A stretch of DNA of 64,000 bases from positions 31,612,001-31,676,000 of the forward strand of contig CM069873.1 of the NCBI GenBank assembly GCA_036172665.1, read 5' to 3'. Position 1 is the stretch's first letter. Each line of letters opens with the position of its first letter. Source of the DNA: Prosopocoilus inquinatus (Eukaryota; Arthropoda; Insecta; Coleoptera; Lucanidae). Made by a program: the position numbers and the translations under genes. Positions 56,017 through 64,000 of this stretch are shown in pieces. The notes below the pieces were generated by a model. The model did no database searches. It saw nothing but the letters and a program-made list of their open reading frames with translations, and was not told where the DNA came from.

Positions 56017-57300
56017 CAGAGCGCCAATTTTTGAAAAAGTTTTTCTTGGTAATAGATATAATCTTCTACAGTAGATTACAGAGAAAAGCAGTTCTGTCGA
56101 GACCAAGAAGTACATTAATCCACAAAAATCGTTAAATCTGAGAAATAGATGCAGTACACCTGAATGAATCAGTTGCATTATTATACAGGCTGGACCAATA
56201 GTGGGTATTCGGTAGACAGCACTCATATTAACACAGATTTTTAAAATCTGTTTTCGCTATTACTTACCTGTGATACAGATGCATGATTTAAAATTAGTTA
56301 CAATGATACAGGGTGTTCCGTGTGGCCGTGCCAGACCAAAGTTGTGCTTTTTAAATGGATCGTACCGCATATTATGGTTTATTTCGATTCGTCTTTAAGA
56401 GTAGATAAATTTATTATAAGGATGTTATGTACCTAAACTTAATAGTTTTTGAGATATTGACATTTCAATGTAAAAAAATGCTATTATTTGATGTTTTACA
56501 GATTAGATGTTTATTAAAATTCGGCATTTACAGTAACGTCACATAACCTCTACGGAACAGAAAACAATTTCCATCTCCTACATATTCCTATTATTTTACA
56601 CAGGGTGATTCCCATGCTTATTGTATTCGGTTAGTTTAAATGGAACACCTATATTTTATTACTGTGTTTAATAGGTCTTTGATTAAGCTTTACAATGATA
56701 TAGTGTTCAGTATGTGTTACACAACAAGCCAACACACAGTACGATGTCAAATTCGTAGATTTATAAATCAGCAATTATTCCATCTTCCAATGGAATATTT
56801 TGTATATAATATCGTTGATTTTATTTAGAAAATTTGTATTGAGTCTGTTTCTTTCTAGTTTCTCGTCTGTTAAAAATTACACTCATTTGATTTATGACAT
56901 CACAAACGAAATGCATACTTATTTTTTTTTTTTATTTTATTTTACCAACATTGCCTGATTATTTTAAGTAAGATTAAGTAACGCCAAGGAACGCAACAAA
57001 TGACAATAACAATAGCAATGAAAATTTCTGTTAAATTATAACCATAATAATAATAATAATAATAACAGTTAATTTAACATTAACAATAAAATCAGGAATT
57101 AAAAAAGCAGCAGCGCAATCCTTCACAAGAGGAAACTCGCTTCCGGTAAAAATTAAACTTTTGTCCAACGATATTAGGAACTCCGTCCATCATGTTTTTG
57201 GTTCACATTCAAACTGCAGCGAATATTTTTGCAAAAGAAATATACAGTTTAAAAACCTAAAAGAATGTGATCTATACCAAGATGTGCAATGATATTTAAG
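56017..57300. other. Intergenic, no gene seen
   Basis: Contains ACAGGGTGTTCC (56310) and ACAGGGTGATTCC (56600), phrases common at insect MITE ends, and an AAT microsatellite near 57042-57064. No full element was bounded. Confidence 0.4.
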
Positions 57301-57304
57301 CAGC

Positions 57305-58320
57305 GTGATCCAATATTCGACATCATTATTGCTGAATAAAAACAACAATCCCGCAATCAATAGCATTGTATGTAAATTTGTTGGAGGAAAACGGATTAAT
57401 TTTACTCAAAAAGGTTCGTTTCAAGTACGATGTGAAGCTGCAGCCATTGCCTACAATCATAAGGAAAAATATTTCTTAGAAATTTTTAGGAAGATAGATA
57501 ATTAGTAATAATAGTAAGATAATAATAAGTATAAGAAAATATGTAATGGAATTTTGCCAGAAACGTGGACAAAGAAAGTTAAATGAGAAAAGAATCGAAC
57601 TAGCGTAAAAGGAGGACAATCAAATGAAAATTAGCACCAGCAGATGAAGATTACGGAAATCTTGATACACTAACCGAACCTACCGATGAAGAAATATTAG
57701 AAAGAAAGAACAATTTTTAAGGAAGCATAATGAAAAATCCTGAGGAAATTAAAAAATTAGAAGAAGACACAAGAGGTCAAAACGCGAATCCGCAATGGAA
57801 ACAAGAGAGAGCTTTTCAAATAATTCCCTCGAATTTTTCAATTGTAAATCTGTAAAAGAAGAAGAAACACACCTCCAAATAAATTAGTTAACCGGGTATT
57901 GAATAATGTCTTCCGAGGGTATGGAACGGAAAATGAAAAAATTGCAAGAGAAGTATTAGAGGAACGATTAAATGTAAGAATAGAGAACTGTGGATTGTTT
58001 GTAGGCAGCCACGAAGCAAATGAATACTTTTTAGGGGCAAGTCCAGACGGAATTATAATAGATTAAAATGCCTTGGTCGAAATCAAATGTCCGTTCAAAT
58101 TGCGAAAAATGTCGGTTTCTACAAGAGTCGAAATAAAATGTTAGATTATCTTGAAAGAACAGAATCCAACATAATATTGAAAAAACACCATAACTATGTG
58201 TATCAGATTCAAGGGTAACTGTACATAACGAATAAAGAGCGATGTGATTTTATGGTTTGGTCACCTGTTGGTCTTCCTCACGTCGAAGTCATTACAAAAG
58301 AATAATCTTTTTAGAACAAA
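57305..58320 (+). pseudogene. YqaJ-type viral recombinase/exonuclease protein, degenerate
   Basis: Fragments in several frames follow the order of arthropod YqaJ-domain proteins. First NSIVCKFVGGKRINFTQKG (about 57360-57420), then KKLEEDTRGQNANPQWKQER (about 57755). Then the exonuclease core: LFVGSHEANEYFLGASPDGI (about 57995-58055), then LVEIKCP (about 58075). It ends with a VYQIQG block and CDFMVWSP (about 58200-58265). The Asp of SPDG and the Glu and Lys of VEIKCP are the nuclease residues. Many stops and frameshifts separate the pieces. Such genes are usually carried by DNA transposons or large viruses in insect genomes; the carrier is not identified here. Confidence 0.65.
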
Positions 58321-59095
58321 AAAATGAAGAAGCAATTGGAAGATTTTTATATGCAGAACATGTTGCCGGAAATTGTTAAATTAATAAATTAAATACATTA
58401 CACAAACATACAACATTGGATCATATACTCCATGATTAAACTGGTCTCTAATTGAAGTTGTAATTTCATGTACATATTGTTAATTTTGCAACAGTAGTCG
58501 TTAAATTGGTTTTTAAAGAGAAATGTTTATCACTATATCAATAATAAAACGTAAAAATCAATAATATTTGAATTCTTACTTTAATTTCTTATAACTTAGG
58601 TCAACAGGGGCAATGGTATATTTTTTAAGTCGTATTTACTACTAATTTATTTAAATTTGCCTCTTTGAAGAAGAAAACTTGCAATTAAAAATAAGAAAAA
58701 AAAATAATTTATATAAAGCTTTTAGAATATTATTATATTAGAAAAATTGAAAATATCTCATTTGGAAAAACAAATTTAGTAATTAGTTAAACATGAATAG
58801 GCCTTGGATTTATATTCCCCCAAAAAAACAAAGTAATCGTTATTAAATATGAATTAATCTTGTAATTAAATCTGAATTAACATAGGAATTAATGAAACAC
58901 CAATTATTAATTCATTGCAAAAAACTGGTATTTCATTATATTTGGTCTCCTGCATACTGACATAAGCTTTGTTTAAAGAAAAAATAATGTCTAGAAATTT
59001 CTATCTACAAATAACGTACACAACATAAACTAAAACACGCAGGCAGATAGCATTTCAAGGAGGTAAGCAAACTTTCTCCTTTGACTGTACATTAG
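58321..59095. other. AT-rich intergenic, no gene seen
   Basis: Nothing beyond AT-rich sequence between the YqaJ remnant and the fold-back element. Confidence 0.4.
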
Positions 59096-60188
59096 TACAG
59101 TGTGACTACTCGAGAATTCCTACCCCCTTTAACTCTTTTATTTTTGAGGAAAAAAGGTTCAATGCCAAACTTATATGGACCAATTCAAAGTTTCTCTGTG
59201 TGGTCACAGAAAAACAATTGATGGTCGGATAAACGAGATATAAACTAAACTTAAGTTTTTTTTTTAATGGAACACACTGTATATTATTCCGATTTTCGAT
59301 TCTAAATTAAATTCTACTGGGACTAAGTATATTATAAAACTAATATTGTTGAAGGTGTATTTTTTAAGGTATTTTTGAATTTTGGAAATAGAAAACATGA
59401 ATAATTATCCTTTTATACTAAGAGATGTGATTCAAAACATGATAAGATTTATACTTTGCGTAAAAAAAATTGAGGATACTTTGAATATGTTTTACGTAAA
59501 ATTTTCAGACATTTTTTAAAGTTAAATTTTTCCGAAATATTTTTCGTTTCTAGTTTAAAAATTAATTTTTAGAAAACATCTAAACCGATTTAGGGCCAGT
59601 TTTTCAATTGGGGTTTAAGATTAAGCTCCGTTTTATTTCTGTGGAAACAATTATCCTTACAATTTTTACTATGGGAATAAAACGAAGCTTAAAGTTAAAC
59701 TGTGATGGAAAAACCGGGCCTTAATATGTTAACGGTCAAATTTTATTTAATGTTATTGTACTTAAAACCAAAACTACGTTTTCTTTTTTGGGCATCCGAC
59801 GTTCAATTGGTTTTTGTGAATACCTGTAGCAGTACTGAAATAAATTCTACAACTTCTTTTATCTTTTTTTTTCTTTCTAAAATCAAAAATAAAAAATTAA
59901 GCAGGAATTATTTTATAGACACTTCTACATTATTATTATTATTATACATGTAGTCTCATTAGAATTTAGTAATCGAAAAACGTAATAATATACAGGTTGT
60001 TCCATTAAAAAATAACTTAAGTTTAGTGTTATCTCGTTTATCCGACAATCAATTGTTTTCTTGTGAGCACACCGAGAAACTTTGAATTAGTCCCTTTAAG
60101 TTTTGTATTAAGCATTTTTTCCTATTTTTCCTAAAATCAAAAATAAAAGATTTAAAGGGGGTAGGAATTCACGCATAGTCACCCTGTA
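59096..60188. mobile_element. Fold-back element with arms of about 190 bp
   Basis: The left arm (59096-59284) and right arm (59994-60188) are inverted: TACAGTGTGACTACTCG against CGCATAGTCACCCTGTA, and CCTACCCCCTTTAA against its complement near 60155. The interior is non-coding and contains a nested MITE. Confidence 0.7.
59593..59720. mobile_element. Nested palindromic MITE (128 bp)
   Basis: TTA flanks both ends. The termini GGGCCAGTTTTTCAATTG and, inverted, GATGGAAAAACCGGGCC match over much of their length, continuing into AAGCTCCGTTTTATT and its near-complement. TWA flanks suggest a PIF/Harbinger-type element. It sits inside the 59096-60188 element and so is younger. Confidence 0.65.
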
Positions 60189-60383
60189 CCTTTTCGATCC
60201 CAGCAAAATGTTTCCTGTACGTTAGATTTATTTGGCATCACGTACCGCATAAGCAGTACAAAGTTGCTTCTCACTTAGAACTTTACGCACTCTCTCGGAG
60301 TTTAAATCCCTTCTGTTGGTAAAGGGCTCTTAAGGGGTCGGACACTTATTCAGAATCAGCCTATATATAAGTTTTTATTTTAG

Positions 60384-60964
60384 AAGCCTCAAAAATAAAA
60401 TCCATGTTGACAAGCTACATGTAATAATTGAATCAGGAAAGTTCCAAGAAGATATAAGGAAGAACATGAAGCAACTAATTAAATTTCATCAGTCGTTGCT
60501 TTTATTTTGCGCTTAGATTGAGGACTTTTTTTCAGCCATGATGCTGATATTGTTTCCACTGTTGGCTGTCTTTTTGATTCTTTTGGGCGTCGTGATTATC
60601 AGAGTATGCAAAATTGACGAAACTTTGAAATGTTTATTGCAGGCAAACAAGTTGGAGGTACTACCGGTTCCCTATTTTCCTACGCGCATCTACTTGTATT
60701 TTCAAATTTTTCTTTCGTGTTACATCGGCAATTTGTACTCGTCCGAGGTGAACGGCTCAAGTGTATTTCCAAAATGTTAGTTTTAATTAATTTATTTGTT
60801 TTTTACAGTATGAAAAACTTCAAGCGGAATTGTATGAATCGCCTTGGTACAACTACAGTAACAAGTACAAGACGATCGTGAAAATTTTGCTTCAGAATTT
60901 TTCCGCGCCGATTACTTTTACGGTTGGAAAATTTTCGAATTTGAATCTCATGTTATTCTTATCA
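60384..60964 (+). pseudogene. Odorant receptor remnant OR-C, exons 5-7
   Basis: Exon 5 (60384-60603, donor GTATGC) includes QLIKFHQSLLLFCA then TAG where OR-A has Asp. Exon 6 (60643-60747) includes YLYFQIFLSCYIGN. Exon 7 (60809-60964) is 156 bp as in OR-A and ends VGKFSNLNLMLFLS. Splice sites and phase-0 junctions are kept. Exons 1-4 and a convincing exon 8 were not found nearby, so this is a fragment. It is more diverged from OR-A and OR-B than they are from each other. Confidence 0.75.
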
Positions 60965-61609
60965 GTGAGTATTACGAAAGCCTTAAGACATCGAATTTGA
61001 CTACATTTAAATATTTATTTTTATAATGAAGTTTGAAGTAATCTTTTTCAAGAAGTATTCAATAATTTAATTATCCATTAAGTCTGTTATAGATCTCACA
61101 ATGTACAACAACGCTCAATTTAAATGAGACCATTTGACAGTTTCGTAACCCTTATACTAATTGTTCGTAAGGGTGTGGTTCGCTTGCAGGATTATCGTTT
61201 AAGTTGAACATCTTAGTACAACATAATATAATATAGTTAGTATTACTTGTTTGTAGGTAACTAAAACTAGAATCTCTTATTGCATGGTGCTCCAATTAAT
61301 GCAACGAAATTAAATTTGCAATAAATCAGAAGCAACTCCTGTAACGGTGTAAATTAATATACATATTTCATGTAAGTACTGTGTGTGGAATAAATTATTC
61401 TTATACTACAATTACTTTATTGTTATTTTTTACGGCCTTTCCAATCATTTTCCGGTGAATCTAAAGTTTTTGAACCTCAGTTTTTTCAAAATGAATCACA
61501 TGTGTTTAATTCCCACAATTATTATTGCGTCAAAATATAATTTCTCAATACACAGAGCTTTGAGTCAGATAAATAGCTCATGAAGACAACCCTGAAAATA
61601 AAACCATAC
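60965..61609. other. Intergenic, no gene seen
   Basis: AT-rich sequence after OR-C exon 7; the expected exon 8 signature was not found. Confidence 0.4.
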
Positions 61610-61936
61610 TGTGACGCGCCACTCAGCACTACGTCACACTGAAGGCGTCAAGAAGTAGGTTCATTATTGTGCGTCATCAGCCGCCGCGTTGTCTATACCG
61701 AACAAACTCGACTTTTCCAGCAGGGAACAAACGAGAAGGCAGCGTAGAATATAAAATCGGCCGGGGTGGACTCAGGAGTCAGTCGAGTTCTAATTAGCGA
61801 TGGTCGAAGTTGGATTTAGTGTGTAAATAAATTGTTACAAATAAATTAGATTGTAAGCATTATTAAATTACGGTTAAGTTTTTACCGAGTGTTTCATTCA
61901 ATTAAATAAATTAATTTAAACCCTAGAAACGTAACA
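61610..61936 (+). repeat. Solo LTR, family X, copy 2 (327 bp)
   Basis: Starts TGTGACGCGCC and ends GAAACGTAACA, with a perfect 4-bp duplication ATAC on both sides (61606-61609, 61937-61940). A TATAAAA box (about 61750) and CAGGAGTCAGTCGAG follow in promoter order. It is inverted relative to 30566-30917. A solo LTR forms when the two LTRs of a full element recombine. Confidence 0.85.
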
Positions 61937-62190
61937 ATACGTATCTTAGTGTAATTAGTTTTTATCCTTGTTCAGTCTCTACGTTGCTAGTGCTATCAAA
62001 CAGAAACAAAGGTACATTTACATTTCAACGAACTATCACCAAGCTCAGACCCCTGTACGGCCTTACAGCCCCGAATGGTGAATCAGATGTGTTATCATCA
62101 GACAGCGGAATTCTTATAGTATGAGAAAGCACGCATTATCGGCCAACCAATTCGACGAAGCGTTGTAGCTATGCCAAATTTCTTTACGTA

Positions 62191-62244
62191 TCCGTACGTA
62201 GTCCGCTGTAACAAATGCGTGCGTTACAGCGGACTACGCACGGA
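62191..62244. repeat. 22-bp-arm hairpin
   Basis: Arms 62191-62212 and 62223-62244 (GTCCGCTGTAAC and its complement) have one mismatch and a 10-bp loop. Confidence 0.75.
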
Positions 62245-62522
62245 CACATAAATAAACCTAACGTAGCGTTTCGTCAGGTTCGCTAGCCGCATGCTTTAGT
62301 CATTCCGTAAGAATCCCGTTGCCTGGTTATCATCAACAAAAATACTAAAACGAAATTGGTTCGAAACCTAACAATACTCAGAGACGATTTTATTAGTTAT
62401 TGTATCTATCAAACTCATGAAACTTAATGGAAACCCAAAACAAAATCAATTATAAGGATAAACAGTTTAAAATGTAAGCAAACATGAAATTTGTGTTTTA
62501 CTAATAATGCAACAATTGAATA

Positions 62523-62580
62523 ATTTATGTATTATACCATAGTTTATGTATTATACCACAGTTTATGTATTATACCATTC
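62523..62580 (+). repeat. Three copies of a 20-bp tandem repeat
   Basis: The unit GTTTATGTATTATACCAYA repeats about three times. Confidence 0.75.
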
Positions 62581-62809
62581 AGAAGGTATTATGTATAAAA
62601 CAGTACAAGTTAAAGTGATAAGTATAATTAAATAATAGAATTCATTGACGAAAAAATATTTTTAAGGACTAGCAATAAGTAATTTTTAGGAATTAAAGTG
62701 ACCTACTCCACTTTTAATTATTACACATTAAATATTTAGACAGTATTTATAAAAAACCAAGCAGTAAATTCTAACCCGTAATATCCCTGCAAATATTTAA
62801 TAAGTATCA

Positions 62810-62945
62810 CAGATGTTGACACAGACGGATTTATTATTAAGAGAAATCTCCTCAACATGTTATTACCAAATTGTAAAAATATTGTTACGACAAACAGGGT
62901 CGGTATATTCAGATCTGCTGTCAATAAGTGTCACCACGTAAGACA
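62810..62945 (+). promoter_or_regulatory. Conserved 5'-flanking block of OR-D
   Basis: Aligns with 4941-5111 upstream of OR-B; ends at the OR-D ATG. Likely 5'UTR or proximal promoter, with duplication history as the alternative. Confidence 0.45.
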
Positions 62946-63472
62946 ATGACTTCTATCCTTTATATGCGTCTCAATGTATTTTTATTAAAAATTCCGAGAC
63001 TTTACAAATTAAATAGTTCATCCGTTACATGGAAGATACTGCACTACTTTGTTAGAATCTTTTGTGGTTTCTTTCTATTATTCTTTTTGGGTGGATTCAC
63101 TATGGATATTAAATCTAAAGGGGCTTTTCAGTTTACCGCAACCGCACTGACTTACGGATTTCTTGGTAAGTGCATCACAAAACCGCCAATATTTTATTAT
63201 TAACAAAATCATTTGTATGCCATCTCAGGCGTGGCTTTCACCGTCGTCCAGAGAACCGTTTACTATTGCCTCAACGACAATAAAACAGAAAAATTAGTCT
63301 TAAAAATGAACAATTTCTTTATGCATGTAACCACTACTGGCTTAGAGGAAAAATCTATGGAGGGGTGTTTAAAGAATTCGAAGAAACTTACATATGGGTG
63401 GATGTTTTATGGTGTAGGAGTTAGTGTAGCATTTGCACTCGCACCATTACTTTACGTAAACGAAAACAACAG
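62946..63472 (+). CDS. Odorant receptor OR-D, exons 1-2 (continues beyond window)
   Basis: Exon 1 is 62946-63165 (ATG, 73 codons plus one base, donor GTAAGT) and exon 2 is 63229-63472 (acceptor CTCAG, donor GTATTA). The G|GC codon across the junction keeps frame. Exon 1 carries a long hydrophobic span (about residues 33-52), then MDIKSKGAFQFTATALTYGF. Exon 2 contains MHVTTTGLEEKSMEG and a second hydrophobic span (MFYGVGVSVAFALAPLLYV). No lesions are visible, so it is the best candidate for a working receptor. Exons 3-8 lie to the right of the window. An upstream in-frame GTG is ignored because OR-B also aligns from this ATG. Confidence 0.82.
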
Positions 63473-63620
63473 GTATTAGTGAAGGCAAAACTTTATCTAT
63501 ACCAGATGAAAACCTACTAAAAGCGACTACAGTTTGAAGTGGGGAGCAGTCAACTCGGCCTTTCTTAGTAGGCAATGGTCGAACTGAAATGGTTCACGTT
63601 CTTTTCGCATCTCTGGTTAA

Positions 63621-63859
63621 CCCGGCATTAGTCGCACTGCGAGAGAAAGTCTCAGGTCATTTCTCGACCGCCACAATGTAAATCAGAGGGATGTTTTAAG
63701 AAAAGTAGTTAACGGATTTGAATTCGACCTAGATTACCAAAGACAAGAAGGTGGTAAAAAACTAATAGAAGTTTCAGGCCTCAATTATAACTGGAAAACC
63801 GAAAAATTAAAGAAAATAAACATTGTCAGAGAGACTCTCATATAGCGACTAATGCCGGG
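63621..63859. mobile_element. piggyBac-type MITE (239 bp)
   Basis: TTAA on both sides (63617-63620, 63860-63863), with inverted termini CCCGGCATTAGTCGC and GCGACTAATGCCGGG, as in piggyBac. No transposase inside. It lies in OR-D intron 2. Confidence 0.82.
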
Positions 63860-64000
63860 TTAAAATTAAGTCACTTGTGCTCATCGACGTTTAGTCTGCC
63901 TTAGACTTTTCTTTTGTACTTTTTAAGTTCAACTCCTATTAGGCGTATTCTACTAGTACGTCACTAAATACAGTTTTGAGATTATGTAGAGTAGTCTTTT

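Noticed and set aside
61970..62080. Possible exon 8 of OR-C after TTGTTCAG
   Set aside because: Requires an arbitrary frame change and lacks the conserved SYSIVLYQL-type ending.

Overview
The window looks like an AT-rich insect genome segment. The evidence is a cluster of insect-type odorant receptor (OR) genes with GT-AG introns, plus arthropod-typical mobile elements (Gypsy, BEL/Pao, Maverick/Polinton, hAT, many MITEs). A beetle is my best guess, but only from general resemblance. No rRNA, tRNA, CRISPR array or bacterial-type operon was seen.

Host genes: four OR paralogs lie on the + strand. OR-A (174-4526) enters the window at exon 4 and keeps five clean exons. OR-B (5112-17492) has all eight exons but is a pseudogene: a stop at codon 29, three frameshifts in exon 2 and an 11-bp insertion in exon 7. 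OR-C (60384-60964) is an exon 5-7 remnant with an in-frame stop. OR-D (62946 onward) has clean exons 1-2 and runs off the right edge. OR-B and OR-D share a block just upstream of the ATG.

Mobile elements, left to right: a Gypsy element in reverse orientation (6259-12083) inside OR-B intron 1; a BEL/Pao element (23719-29333, TSD GCATT); two solo copies of one LTR (30566-30917 and 61610-61936); a decayed Maverick/Polinton (about 35-51 kb). The Polinton has a capsid-like gene, packaging ATPase, integrase and protein-primed DNA polymerase B, and it has itself been invaded by a hAT transposon (45222-47450, TSD ATTATTAG) and by a tandem-repeat element. A 3.4-kb capsid-gene unit (34493-37880) is bounded by its own roughly 185-bp inverted repeats. 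Several MITEs, fold-back elements and a YqaJ-type exonuclease pseudogene fill the rest.

Most interesting: a family of about 312-bp tandem repeats at four loci (17.7, 33.8, 48.4 and 52.2 kb; a fifth, degenerate copy at 6.1 kb). Each full unit contains a recognisable type I hammerhead ribozyme: CTGAWGA and GAAA core, 5-bp stem II, tiny self-complementary stem III, GUC/GUA cleavage site, and stem I with an internal loop. Two arrays have 13-bp and 15-bp target-site duplications, so they are insertions rather than passive satellite. All switch from - to + orientation internally and end at the same monomer position. This matches metazoan retrozymes, non-autonomous retroelements thought to be mobilised by Penelope-like elements. 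No Penelope-like reverse transcriptase was found here.
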